Shown piece by piece: positions 38,410-50,232 of a stretch of 64,000 nucleotides of DNA. Within the stretch, counting starts at the first letter, position 1, and each line of letters opens with the position of its first letter. The notes below the pieces were generated by a model. The model did not search any database and was not told where the DNA came from. It saw nothing but the letters and a program-made list of their open reading frames with translations. Origin of the DNA: Sipunculus nudus (Eukaryota; Annelida; Sipuncula; Golfingiida; Sipunculidae); contig CM049309.1 in the NCBI GenBank assembly GCA_026874595.1, positions 47,848,079 to 47,912,078 on the forward strand, in the 5' to 3' direction. The translations under genes and the position numbers were made by a program.

Positions 38410-41400
38410 TCACCTTGGACTGCTGGTATTACTCATAATTACTTGATCTACAAGTTCCATAACCACATCAAAGTCCTCTGGATCTCTTACGTCTAGGTCT
38501 GGCAGTAACGTCTGCAGAAGGCGGGAAGTTTTACGACACAGCTGTTTCACACACTTTCTCGGAGACTGACACAATATGACTTCAATATGGAACCCGTTAT
38601 TGGAAGGGTCCACATTATCCAACTGGTCTGAGACTACAGCAATAATCTGGTCCATCATCCTTTCAACTGAATGTGTATGTTCATGAAAATTGTTTGGGTA
38701 TTCTAAAGCCGGAAAGAGCACTCTGAACAACTGGCACACTTTTTTCCGCAACTTTTCTACTCTACATTGATGTTTTTGATAAGCTTTGACAGGGAATTTT
38801 GGGTATGACATTACTGGTTCATTGTGCAAACAACAGGTGCACATACTGTGCAGTCCTAATAATTTACTTTTGGGTCTGAGATTGTAAGATTCCTCATCAG
38901 GTGTCCCAGTGTCAGTTTGACTTTGTTCACTGGCCCAGTCTGCCGGGCTTTCAATGCCTGACATTTCAGAGCTGCCCTGATCAGCATACATGTGTTTTTG
39001 GCTAATATACTCAAGGTAACTGAAGGCACTCCTGTTCCTTTTCTTGTGCATCATGCAAGGAGCCTCTGAAGAGGTATCAGAAAACTGTGAAGGACTGTCA
39101 TAGAAAAAGTCACTCTCAGTTCTGTCACTATAAAAATCATTGTCTATATGGTGTTTTGGCTGTCTTTTGGATCTGCGCAATGAGGAGCTACCTTTTTGAG
39201 AGTCGCCTGGATCTGTCACCGCAGCATTTGGTATGTAAGCTGGATCCTGTGACACCCTGGTTAGTCCCTCCCTATTTTTCCTTTTACATTTTGGCAGTTT
39301 ATTAACATCTTTTTCTGGCACTACACTGAGATAATCTGGGTCATAGCTACCTATCATAGAGAAAGCTCTCTTTCGTCCTCTTCTGGATTTCTTTTTGCTT
39401 TCTGGATCCTGGTTATCCGTGTTTGGCAATGACAATGTTCTCTTCCTCGGCCTCCCACGCCTTCCCGGCACCTTCTTATGATCACCTGAAGTACTAAGCA
39501 TTTTTGGAGAACTAACATTTTCTTCAGAATCACTTAATACTGAATGATTATTTGGAGGTGAAATCTCGGGTACAACAGGCATTATTTGCTCTTTCTGATT
39601 CTTTAGGCTTCCTGACTTTGGCTTTAGACTCTGCTCTTCTTTTGTACTTTCTGACAAGGCCTCTTTTTTATTTGAGAGGTTAGAGTTGGAACTTGTTAGA
39701 ACAGGACTATATCTGTCTTTCAAAAACTTTGTGAATTCACTGACAAATTCAACCTTGGGTCTTAATGTAAATGAACTTTTATCAGTTTGCTTGTAACTTT
39801 CCACACCATTGTGATAGTCTTCACTCTTAACTGAACGTTCATGGCTCAAAAATCGAACGGTTTCACTGGCCTGAATAATACCACAAGTCCTTCTGGGAAA
39901 CTGATCAGAAATACTGCTTCGCCCATAACTGTCATCTTGTGTATCATTAGAGTCTGATGAGAATGATTCTCTGTTATGAGGTTCATTTTGTAGGTTATTC
40001 TCTTTGTCTTTTGATTCTTTGTCCTTAGCATTTTTACATTCTACTTTCTCCAATAGTGAATTAAGTAATGCCCTGACAACATCGTTTTCATCACTTGATC
40101 TTTGTACTGAGGAAGTACCTCGGTTTTCAGCATCCTTTTCATCAGCATTGGGTTTGTCCTTCAAGTCCTTCCTTCTATTCTGACCAGTGCAAGGGTTGGA
40201 ATCCTGCTGTGGCATTTCATCAGCCGTTTCAACAAAATTTCCATTCTTATCACAAGAATCTATTTCACCTGTTTCCTTTTTGTTTTGGGCATCACTTAAA
40301 GTGTCAGTTCTTTCTGGACACCCCACTGCAGTTTTGCTTACACCTACCTGAAGGTGCTCAGGATTATCACTAGCATCATGGCCCTTGCACTCTGAGCCAT
40401 TTAATCTCAAAAGAACCTCCTCTACATCAGATTTACACACATTTTCCTCTTTCAATGATACATCAGATGTTTGATCCTCTGACTTGTCACTGCTGGCGGT
40501 TTTCAAAATTTCAACAGAACCGTTTTCACTGTTACTGTCTGTTTTACAAGGCAATTTGGCATCTGCTTGATTTTCTCCAGCAGACGTACTCTTTTCTGGC
40601 AATATAAAAATCTGTCCCTCTGCAATGTTCTGAAAATATGATTTTTCAGGTGATTCGCCACTGTCCTCTTCTCTGCTTTTACTGTTATCATCACAAACAG
40701 TTTCATTTATCAGTTTTATGTCCAATGTATTATTACTTACTGGATGATTAGTTTTGTTTTGAGGATTAGAACCTGTACATTCTTTTGATTTATCACTCTT
40801 GCATGCAGCTTCTGAGGTCGGCATTGATTCTATTAGGTCTGGTATTTCAGGTGAGCTGGCTTGACATAAAACATATTCAGTTCTCATTAATGAACTATCA
40901 GGACCTGGTGTCACCTGTGGATCATCTCCAGATTCAGTATATACAGATTCACAGTTGCTACTCTGTGAGGTTTCACTGACATAGCAGTCAAGCTTAGGCA
41001 TTTCCTTATCTTTCACAGTTTTTGAATTCTCATTAATTTCAAAATGTGCCAACACAGGTTCTGCAGTTGCCGTATTAACATCATCAGTCTCTATACACTG
41101 TGGGATATTAAACTGAGGTTCAATACAAGCAATTTCACATTTAGTTTGTTTTCCAGATGATTCTGTACTACTTTCTTTGGTTTGAAAAAAATTCGCTCCT
41201 TTGTTCTTTCCATGCAAATTCACCTTACCCTCATTAGCCGATGATTTAAATTTTTCATTCTCAGGTGTTGGATTACTGGATGCCAACATGGATTCTTGGA
41301 TATCTGGCCGACTCATGCTAATACTTGTAGGACTTTCCCTTAACTTGCATTTTTTACAGGCATTAATTTGTTCCACAGGGATACTGCCTTTTAACTGTGT

Positions 41401-43161
41401 TTTAGTTTGTAATCTGCAAACCTTTATTTTCAACTCAGTCTTTATCTGATATGACTGTTTCTTCTGTGAAATACTTGGATCAGGGGATAGTTTTGTTACC
41501 TGTGACTCACACTGGCCACTCTTTGAAGTTATTACATCTTGCTTTGAAGTTTTCAGTCCTTGTTCCATACACATTACATCTTTTGTCACAGAATTATCGC
41601 TATCAGTCACTTCTAAAGAGCTACACACTATCGACATTGGTTCCAATACAGGTGGATCATCTTTGGAACCACTACTGTTTTTAACATCAAAATATTCACC
41701 CTTATCTGGAGAATTTTCAGCAGCGAGGGGTTTTATCCTCTGTTTACCATTGTCACAATTATCTCCCTTAAAGAAGTTTAAAGTACTTTGTTGAGAATCA
41801 TCCAGAACAGCGATATTAACAGACATGTCTGACTTATATGACAAAGATTTACTTTTCAAGTCTTCCATTTTCTCTGAGCTACAGAAACTGTCACTAAATT
41901 TTTCACCTGCAACCATTTTGTCTGTGGCAGAATCGTTATGTAATACTGTGCTTTTAATATTATCTTTCTCACAGTTCACATTTTCAATATTCATTTCCAT
42001 CATATCCCTACTCTTTTCTGTACTTGTGTTCCTCTCTTCCAGATAAGCCTGTGAGTGATTACTTGTGTCCACTGGCTCATTCCTTTTCAATTCAGAACCT
42101 GTAATGTTTTCACTCTCTGGCAGTATCTCACCCATGTTGGCAGTTTTTCCTGATGTTTGGAATATTGTGATTTCTTCTGTAGAATGATGTACATTTTTTG
42201 ACAGTTCAAAATCATTATTGGTTTTGGCAGGAATATTTGGTGACAACTGGATGTCTGTTATAGGCTTTGTGCATGCTGATCCCTGTGTATCCTTCTGAAC
42301 ACTTTTATCAGTATCTGACAAGTCAAACACTTCCACAACCTTTTTGAGATCTTGGGAAACATCTATAAATGGAATTTTCTCTGTTTCTAATGTAGTTCTT
42401 TCATCATTTGTAGACTGTTTGTCTACAGCAGCACTTTCACTCGATCCTGCAGTCCAACTTTGTTCCAATTTACATTCTGCAGAACTATTGTCCATCGTTT
42501 TCTCTTTGTCCAAACCTGCTAAAGAAGCAGTTGGTGCATCATATTCAAAACAAACTTGAGTATCAGAGGTAGGAACACTTTTAGACTCATTATCAACCAT
42601 TTTTTCACTTTTGTTTTTTGTATCATTTCCAAGATGGCTACCTTGGGAAGTACTTTTGGAAATGTCTACTTCCCGAGCATTAAGCGGATCACAACATGAA
42701 GGCAATGAATCTTGTTCTTCAGAAAATGCTACCACTGGTACATCCTGTGTCTCTGCAAAATGACAGTCATGCGTGCTTTCTTCTTTGGTACGGTTAAATG
42801 CACTGGTACTTGTTTTGCCGGATGCACCAGTCACTGCACAACTTACAGATACACACTGTTGAGTTTTTTCTATGGATGCATCACCTGAAACCTCTTTGAC
42901 TGTAAGGCAGTGGGAATGTTCATCATTTGTATTACATCTCTCTTTATTTGTTTCATGTATAATTGTCTGACTTTTTTCTGTGTCACTCTCTGTTTTGCAG
43001 TCATCAGCCTTACTCCCATGCTCAAGACTAGTATTTTCTGCATACAGACCATGTGACACATTTTTGTAAGTCTGTTCAACAGATTCATCTTTTCCCACAA
43101 AACAGAGTTGGGTTTGAGATGACTCTTCACCTAATTGTTTCACTCCATTTGTTGTTTCCAT
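38410..43161 (-). CDS. large Ser/acid-rich AT-hook protein, 1,583 residues, family unknown
   Basis: A single uninterrupted coding exon. I do not recognise the family. Residues 1 to about 1200 are low-complexity, rich in Ser, Asp, Glu, Lys and Asn, and probably disordered. A canonical AT-hook (GRRGRPRKR) lies near residue 1231, followed by a basic KKKSRRGRKR stretch (likely nuclear signal). A conserved-looking region follows, with SLRRSKRQPKHH and then CTCC near 1441. The C-terminus (about 1466-1575) has two copies of LxxKxxxLxxxLFPxLE-like helices. No membrane segment or signal peptide. The first ATG of the frame was chosen; its context is tcattATGg. A splice acceptor (attttgcag|g) lies 45 bp upstream at 43207, so the 5' UTR is spliced. 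It faces brm tail to tail. Role by inference: chromatin or transcription-linked nuclear protein. Confidence 0.85.
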   Translation of the reverse strand: METTNGVKQLGEESSQTQLCFVGKDESVEQTYKNVSHGLYAENTSLEHGSKADDCKTESDTEKSQTIIHETNKERCNTNDEHSHCLTVKEVSGDASIEKTQQCVSVSCAVTGASGKTSTSAFNRTKEESTHDCHFAETQDVPVVAFSEEQDSLPSCCDPLNAREVDISKSTSQGSHLGNDTKNKSEKMVDNESKSVPTSDTQVCFEYDAPTASLAGLDKEKTMDNSSAECKLEQSWTAGSSESAAVDKQSTNDERTTLETEKIPFIDVSQDLKKVVEVFDLSDTDKSVQKDTQGSACTKPITDIQLSPNIPAKTNNDFELSKNVHHSTEEITIFQTSGKTANMGEILPESENITGSELKRNEPVDTSNHSQAYLEERNTSTEKSRDMMEMNIENVNCEKDNIKSTVLHNDSATDKMVAGEKFSDSFCSSEKMEDLKSKSLSYKSDMSVNIAVLDDSQQSTLNFFKGDNCDNGKQRIKPLAAENSPDKGEYFDVKNSSGSKDDPPVLEPMSIVCSSLEVTDSDNSVTKDVMCMEQGLKTSKQDVITSKSGQCESQVTKLSPDPSISQKKQSYQIKTELKIKVCRLQTKTQLKGSIPVEQINACKKCKLRESPTSISMSRPDIQESMLASSNPTPENEKFKSSANEGKVNLHGKNKGANFFQTKESSTESSGKQTKCEIACIEPQFNIPQCIETDDVNTATAEPVLAHFEINENSKTVKDKEMPKLDCYVSETSQSSNCESVYTESGDDPQVTPGPDSSLMRTEYVLCQASSPEIPDLIESMPTSEAACKSDKSKECTGSNPQNKTNHPVSNNTLDIKLINETVCDDNSKSREEDSGESPEKSYFQNIAEGQIFILPEKSTSAGENQADAKLPCKTDSNSENGSVEILKTASSDKSEDQTSDVSLKEENVCKSDVEEVLLRLNGSECKGHDASDNPEHLQVGVSKTAVGCPERTDTLSDAQNKKETGEIDSCDKNGNFVETADEMPQQDSNPCTGQNRRKDLKDKPNADEKDAENRGTSSVQRSSDENDVVRALLNSLLEKVECKNAKDKESKDKENNLQNEPHNRESFSSDSNDTQDDSYGRSSISDQFPRRTCGIIQASETVRFLSHERSVKSEDYHNGVESYKQTDKSSFTLRPKVEFVSEFTKFLKDRYSPVLTSSNSNLSNKKEALSESTKEEQSLKPKSGSLKNQKEQIMPVVPEISPPNNHSVLSDSEENVSSPKMLSTSGDHKKVPGRRGRPRKRTLSLPNTDNQDPESKKKSRRGRKRAFSMIGSYDPDYLSVVPEKDVNKLPKCKRKNREGLTRVSQDPAYIPNAAVTDPGDSQKGSSSLRRSKRQPKHHIDNDFYSDRTESDFFYDSPSQFSDTSSEAPCMMHKKRNRSAFSYLEYISQKHMYADQGSSEMSGIESPADWASEQSQTDTGTPDEESYNLRPKSKLLGLHSMCTCCLHNEPVMSYPKFPVKAYQKHQCRVEKLRKKVCQLFRVLFPALEYPNNFHEHTHSVERMMDQIIAVVSDQLDNVDPSNNGFHIEVILCQSPRKCVKQLCRKTSRLLQTLLPDLDVRDPEDFDVVMELVDQVIMSNTSSPR

Positions 43162-43206
43162 AATGACACCTTGACACCATTTGAATGCGGTTAATGCTCA
43201 GGCTAC

Positions 43207-45520
43207 CTGCAAAATAAACAAAATTAAATTAGCTGTGCAGTTGCAGATTATTAGCAAGTAAATGATTACTGGAAGTAAGCCTGTATCTATAACTATCTAA
43301 TCTATTAAATAAATCTATTAAATATTAAATTTTCACTCATCCTGAATAAACACTTGTGGGGGATCAAAATTTTCAGGAAACGATTGCATGAATTATCCTG
43401 AAAATTCTACATTACAGAACTATTCTTTATATACTTTTTTATTTGGGCTTTGAGGAAGGTAAAGATTAACTGAACAAGTCACCGGGAATAACTGTACAAA
43501 CTGTACTCTAAACTGTATATTGAGGTAGGTCAGATGTACTTTGAACAGGTCCATGTCCAGGGACCTGAATGAAAGCATATATAATATTTGTCCCCTGCTC
43601 TGTGGTGGACAGTGATTTTGATTTATCTGTCTGTTTGTCTGTCCTTCAGGTTTATTTGTTACTGTGCGATAAATTTCCTAAATTTTATCCCATTTCATTC
43701 AAATTTGGGTCAGTGATTGCTCTCATGCATACCTTGGTTGGGATTTGTTCCTATCTGAAAAATAATTCTCTCAAGCTAAAAAACAAAATTATCAAATTTT
43801 GGTCCAATTTCTCAATTTGTCTTAAGTTTTCATGTTAGCTTGCAGATTTCTCCACATGTCGTAGTAGATTTTGGTCCTATTTCTCAATGTGTTTTAGTTT
43901 TTTTTGTCTGCCAGCAGATGTCTCCACATGTCATAGTGCATCTGTTTAAGTTTTCATGTGCCCTCAAAATTTTCTCCACATGTCATAATTTTGGTTGCTT
44001 ATCAAGCATGAAAGACAACTAGATCCCAAAGCGGAGGACATTAATTCCATGAATTTGCTTGTTCATAGCAGTTGTTGCATGGATTGTCCTGACACATGGT
44101 GTGCACATTAATCTTTGACATAATAAGATCCAGATGAACAATACCAGAGAAGCCAATTTCAATTTCTTTCATTGTACAGTGTATTAATATTAAAATGACT
44201 ATATCAGGCATGTCACAGATTGAGCTCTGCAGTCAAAAGGTTAATATGATCATTAAACTGTCAAATAATGAATATTATAAAATGCACTGGTTAAATATAA
44301 CAAATGACTGATCTGCTCATCAGAATGTAGTGGACACAGTTGCAAAATTTATATTACAGAGGCCAAGCAAAATCCACCTAAATATTTCATCTAAATATAA
44401 AATTTAACAGGATATATTCAGTTTAACTGTATAGACTGTGCAGAATATTGGTGTGCTTACGGATGGGCACAATTTTGTTTTGCAATCTGGGGGTTGGGGG
44501 GGGGGGTGGGGGGTGGGGGGGGGGGGGGGGGAGGCCGACAATAAACATTGGGGCAATTTGCTTGGGGACTTATCCTCCTTTTCAAATATCCCCCCATATC
44601 ATGGTATTACAGAGGATAATTAATATTCTTGGGGAACCTTCAGTACAAGTTCTCATTTGATACCTTGAAAATAACATGAAATATCTCATTTCTATACTGT
44701 ATAGCTGGGGTCAATAATGTTGTTGAAACGAGAATCTTGTCAAATTAACACATCCCGATGCCATCACTTTTAAAAGTTCCCTGTCAGAAACTCTTGGGGA
44801 AAATCAAGTTACCAACTGAATCAATAATTACACATTTTTGTTAATATAATTGGTGACCTAGAATGAAAGGAACACATTTTAGGGGGATTTAAACCCTTAT
44901 TAATCACAGTTCTTCCCCTATTCCAAAAATATATTTCTTTAGGTTTTATGAGCTGAATTTTCATTTAAAAAAGGACATTCTTTTATATTCAAGATGTGTC
45001 AGATTTAATAATGTGTTGGTTGCCCCCCCCCCCCTTTCAGTTGAAAGTGGGGAAAGGAATTGTCCTTACATCCTGTTTGCCACCACATGGCTCCCATACT
45101 AATGAATCACTAATTGCTCGAAACATCCCTTGTACCTGCAATGTCATTGCACGCAGTATTATGGAGGTTTAGTTCTGAAATCTGTCTGCAGTAAAGAATG
45201 CATATTTTGTGATATATACCAATTACTGTTTGCAACAAGTGATTAACATCAATTCTCTCTTGAAATAGAGCTTAAATATATACGCATTACTCATGTGACA
45301 TATACCCATTTCCGTGCAACTCATGTTACGTTACTCACGTTACACATTAGAAAAAGCTTCAAAATTTAGAAAAGCAGACACATTTTTTTTTGTACACAAA
45401 CATATAAAGCACCACATGCAAATATGACACGGGAGTTACAGCAGACATGGCTTTTAAGTGAAGAAAAATTTCCTTCCTCTGCATACCACTCTCATTAAGA
45501 ACAGGGAAATTGCAAAATGA
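43207..45520. other. upstream intron or intergenic, low-complexity, no gene seen
   Basis: If the acceptor at 43207 is used, this is intron of the minus-strand gene. It contains three degenerate units with ctccacatgtc(a/g)ta (43853, 43920 and 43974), a G-rich tract of more than 40 bases at 44489-44533 and a C run near 45024-45036. No coding frame is supported. Confidence 0.5.
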
Positions 45521-45529
45521 ACGCATCGC

Positions 45530-46095
45530 CACCGAAAAAATTCTTCATTCTTTTAAACTTTAAATTTATATGTTCTTGTGTCTTGAAAAATGCTTCAAGG
45601 TCATCCATGTTCCAACTTGACCTAGCGCTTGATAAGGTGCATTTATGTTGCAGGTTGGCTGACTGTACCTCAAATTCTTGTTGAGTAATTGTGTTAACAT
45701 CATTTTTATCATTATCACTGCTTTGACCTTGAAAAATGCTTCAAGATCGCCTGTCCAACTTGACCTAGCCCTTTGAATAGGTGCAGGTTTGGTGACTGTA
45801 CTTCAAATTTTTTTTGAGTAATTGTGTTAACATCATTTTAGCATTATCACCACGGTGACCTGATTATAGGTGGTGCCACCTGTGTGGTGAGGAAAGGTCA
45901 GAGGTCAACCCAAAATGAGGGTGCAGCAGTTCACATTTGACCTGATCATAATTCTGAGTTTTGTAAAATTCTGTCCGTTGGTTACAAAAGAGTTCTCCAG
46001 AAACCCTTGTGGCGGGGGCAGCTGTGTAGCTGGTGGCGGGGGGGCTAAAAAATGTATTGTCCGCAAAACTGGGTTTTGGCGGATACAATTATGAC
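45530..46095 (-). mobile_element. pearl/Helentron-like element, copy 5 (fragment)
   Basis: Read on the minus strand, it starts with ttgtatccgccaaaaccc and gttttgcggac at the 5' end (about 46090-46050). Words shared with copy 1 follow, including gagaactc, gtaacca and gaattatgatcagg. The core has two ~145-bp tandem units (ccttgaaaaatgcttcaag at about 45581 and 45727; gagtaattgtgttaacatcat in both). The 3' end is not placed. It carries AGGTCAGAGGTCA at 45895. Confidence 0.55.
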
Positions 46096-47178
46096 ACAAA
46101 AAATCTGATGCCCAACTCCAAAATCTAATATTGATTTGACTCAAATCTGAGCACAGACAACAAACTGAAACAGAACCCAGGGCTCAGATATGTTCAATGC
46201 ACATCATCATCAACTTTAATTCAGACAACAAGTGACCTGTGCACCAAGACGGTGATGATCCTCATCTGAACCTGACACAGTACTAGGGGCTTGGCAGATA
46301 CAAGTATATTTAGGTCCCAATGATCTGATTTGGACCTAAATAGAGGAATATAAAATTTAAAACCATGATGCAAAGGCTAAAGTGTAAATACTTCATGTTC
46401 TGCATACAAACAAGTGGAGATAGTTTGTCTGGCTAACAGAAAGATCAATACAGTACACAACACAAGTGAACTTAGATCGGAGGTTGCTGATTGACCTTAT
46501 TGGATTCCTAACAGGTATAAAATTTGTTAGTACACATCCTTCCATAGGGATCAATCATTATGTGGGATTTAAACCAATAAACTGAATGTTTTTTTAGGCT
46601 GACTTCCAGGTTGCTCAAAATCAGGGTTTGCTGAATGTCAGTGATCTAATTTGAGATTTCCCCCAAGGACCTTCCTGGATATTAATTTTGAAGTTTCTAG
46701 GTCTAACACTTACCACTGGTATCCTTTGATGGACAATCAGACAGCTGTACATACAGACAACAGACAATGGCCTGTATCTTCTGAATAATCTTCAGCTCAG
46801 ATGAGTTTCTCACTGACTGAAGATGTTTTAAGCTCATAGAGCAACTCAAGTTTAGAAACACAGCCCTAGGCGCTCCTTAAGCTAAATGAGTTTAAACTTG
46901 CTTGGCTCAAAACTGATGTCACTACATCCCTCTGAACCTGAAACCTCATTGTTGATCAGCTGAACTGTAAATTCATTGGCTAATTTCAACCACACAATGA
47001 TACATGATAACCTCAGCAAGAGTATCCTGGTACATAGACAGCAATCTGTCCATATAAAAAGGTGAGGTATTCTTGATAGCACTAAACAAGTCACCATCGT
47101 CTTAATGTTAGCAAATGTGTTTGCTCTATCAATCAGAGAATCACCCATGGAAAGCTATATCTGCCTGCATCACAGAAT
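46096..47178. other. no gene or recognised element
   Basis: AT-rich sequence without a supported coding frame, splice pair or terminal repeat that I can see. Confidence 0.4.
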
Positions 47179-47380
47179 CAGAAGCGGATCCAGGGGGGGG
47201 GGGGGGTCCAGACCCCCCCCTGTTTTTCATCAGAAACCATGTTTTTTTTAAGGGCTTCAGACAAACTTTTGCTGCCTGGACCCCCCCCCCTTTTTCAGAC
47301 CTGAGGACCTCTTTTTTAGGGTTTCCATTTCTCCTCCTGGGTTGGACCCCCCCTTTTCCTAAAACCTGGATCCGCCCCTG
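47179..47380. mobile_element. 202-bp foldback MITE with G/C homopolymers
   Basis: The ends are inverted: cagaagcggatccagg at 47179-47194 and cctggatccgcccctg at 47365-47380 (14 of 16 bases match). Long G and C runs sit just inside. The flanks show no clean duplication. Solo ends of the same type occur at 60926 and 63433. Non-coding; the glycine/proline-rich frames across it are by-products of the homopolymers. Confidence 0.6.
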
Positions 47381-47963
47381 TGAATGCATGGCTGCTGGCA
47401 GACATTCTATCTATTTTGAGATACATTAAATAGTGCCTAATACTATTACTATAAGCACTGGCCTATTAAATAATTTATGACTGCAATTACCATTATTTTA
47501 ACTGATCATCAAGACTGTTACTGGTACTTAGTGGCAACCATTACTTACTAACTATCGAGTTAATGAATGAAAACAATTTTCAAAATTTACTCCCACAAAT
47601 TAATTATCTCATGAGAAGACGTACTGAATCACATTTACACTTACTTTGTTACGTAACTAGGCCAAGAGAATATTTGTTAAATTAATTATTTTCACTGTGA
47701 GCTGATTACTTTGAAACTAAATAGAACAAGAATTTCTTGGCACTGCAGACAACCCCCCCCCCCTTAAAAAATAGGCCCCCCCCCCCCATCTTCAGCAGCA
47801 TATACTGACACTTGACAAGCGACCATGGTTTCTTCCATCTATCAATTAGAGAAACAATATTTTTCACCAAATATGGAAATATTCAAGGTAAAGGCCACTC
47901 TCATAGGAGAGGTCATGATCCCAATTAAAATACATGTCATTCCATAACCTATATCTATGTATG

Positions 47964-50232
47964 TGTCACAGGACAAACTCCGATCCAGTAGAATCGTCGA
48001 TCCTACCAGGACAAAGTCCGATCGGACTTTCTACTAGGAGACACTCTGATCAGACTTTCTACTAGTAGGATCAGCGATTCTACTAGGACAAACTCTGATA
48101 ATAGCCTCTACTAGGACAAACTCCGATCAACCAGAGACCACAACATAATTAGACTTTCTACTAGTAGAATCGGCGCTTCTACTAGGACAAACTCTGATCG
48201 TAGTCTCTACTGGGACAAACTCTGATCGTAGTCTCTACAAGGAGAAACTTACCATAATTTATCTAATTTCTGAAACCTGAGATTAAAAAGGGACCCATGG
48301 GTCACGGCGCTCAGCTGTAATATATGATAAAAAATATGATTTTGAAATGAGGCACATGCTGGTTTTGTGTGGTAATAAATATAAGCTGTATTATGAGTTG
48401 TTGGTGTTTCGCTTATGTATGATTTTGATAGTTTCTTTGGAGACAGGGAAGAGATTGATTTCATTTATTTTATTAACAAATTGAGTGCTATTGTCATACA
48501 GATTTTGACTTGGCCATATAACTGATAGGCAGCACATATAAATTAAGAGTTTTACTATTTATTAAAATTTAATAACAAATATTGTGTCAAATATAATTTT
48601 TATTAAAAATAATAAGAGAATCATGATTTTTTTTAAATAAAATATAACTGAAATGATTATTAAAATAATATTATAGAATATATTCATGAATGCATTCATG
48701 AATACATTTTGAAAGTATTTGCACTGGTATTCAAACACTTATATTTTTACCTGAATTCCCATTCTTATGCAAGAAATTTTATAATGGAGTACATATTCAT
48801 ATTCATATTCAAATACATTTGCAAAGTATTCGCACCATGTCTGGTATTTATTCAGTTTTAGCCAAACAATGCTGTTGAGAATCCAAAATATAAACAAAGG
48901 ACCCATGGGTCACAGCGCCCAGCTTAAGTTTGAAATCTTTGCAAATGCAAAATATGAAAAATATTCTATTGTAATGTTTTTCATTTATATAAGCATATGA
49001 GAAGCTAAGAGGAAAGGGGCCCTCCTACTTGGTTATAGTAAAGTTCTAAATATATGATTGCAAACTAATACTCTGACAAGACTGTCATGAAGAAAAACAG
49101 TAAAAGTTTTGAGATACTTTGATGCATATAAAAAATTTACAGACGGACAGGCAAGTGGATAGAATGGACTAATACCTTTATTTCACTTTCAAGGGAATAA
49201 TGCATTTAAGTTTATATATAAGCTAATTTTTTTGGCATATCCACTTTTTCCATTAATAGTTTTTATCCGATTCATTTTTTATTAACAAATTATAGTCAGC
49301 TGAGCTAAAAATGAATAAAACACAGTAATATTTTAACAAAATGATTTATTTATGTATTTGAAAAAAATAAAGAAAAATAAATACAAGCACATATGACAAA
49401 ACACAATATCCTACGATTATATATACAAGTCACAGATATACATCTAAATGTTTCATTCAAACTTATTCATACAATTTTATTTGATAAAAAAAATTACACA
49501 TATAAGCACAAGCACATGTAAGCACAAACTGTTTATCTACTTGTATATATGTAAAATTCCTGAATATTGATCTAAAATATTTCATTCACATCCTGTCTTA
49601 AATTCACAGCAAAAAAATGCAATATATACATCCACCTGTACTTATGTTTATCAATTAAACCACTGATACAGAATGTGGGTATTTTCAAATAGATCTTGGA
49701 TTCTCAGAAATACACATCCCTTGGTTAAGTACAATTCATACAAGTTCATATTCTAAAAAATACAAATAAAAGCACAAGCACATATAAGCACAAACTGTTT
49801 ATCTACTTGTATATATGTAAAATCCCTAATTTAAGGATAGATCTAAAATATTTCATTCACATCCTGTCCTAAAATCACAGAGAAAAATTGCAATATATAC
49901 ATCCATATTACTGTGTTTAATTTATTCATAATCTCTGATTTTAGAAATTAAGACCATTATGGTAAGTTTGTCCTAGTAGAGACTACAATCGGAGTTTGTC
50001 CTAGTAGAAGCTCTGATCCAACTAGTACATTTATATATGATTGGGAGTTTTTCCTAGTAGAGATCACGATCGGAGTTTGTCCTAGTAGAGGCTGTGTTCG
50101 GAGTTTGTCCTAGTAGAATCGCCGATCCTACTAGTAGAAAGTCTGATCGGCGTTTCTCCTAGTAGAAAGTCCAATTGGACTTTGTCCTAGTAAGATCGAC
50201 GATTCTACTGGATCGGAGTTTGTCCTGTGACA
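47964..50232. mobile_element. 2.27-kb foldback-like element with arms of short repeats
   Basis: The arms at 47964-48284 and 49928-50232 are inverted copies of each other; both begin tgtcacaggacaaactccg when read inward. Each arm is itself an array of (t)ctactaggacaaactccgatc-type words. The interior (48285-49927) has no transposase. It holds two 'gggacccatgggtcac' repeats (48289 and 48899) and a ~275-bp-spaced duplication (about 49505 and 49785, aagcacaaactgtttatcta). Comparing with the uninterrupted relative at about 50557 suggests a 3-4-bp target duplication (tat or tatr). Architecture as in foldback (FB/Galileo-type) elements, by inference. Confidence 0.7.
48895..49290 (+). repeat. dispersed repeat, copy B (partner at 34595)
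   Basis: Same order of words as copy A: aaaggacccatgggtcac, gaaaaatattctattgtaatg, gaggaaaggggccctcct, actctgacaagactgtcat and gatgcatataa. A further short copy starts at 48286 with gggacccatgggtcacggcg. It lies inside the foldback-like element. Confidence 0.75.

Noticed and set aside
39087-42559. Plus-strand frames opposite the unnamed gene
   Set aside because: Shadows of the long minus-strand coding exon.
44438-44660. Glycine-rich frames
   Set aside because: They are translations of a G homopolymer tract.
47115-47429. 104-codon + and 82-codon - frames
   Set aside because: Both run across the inverted-repeat MITE and its G/C runs; no protein content.
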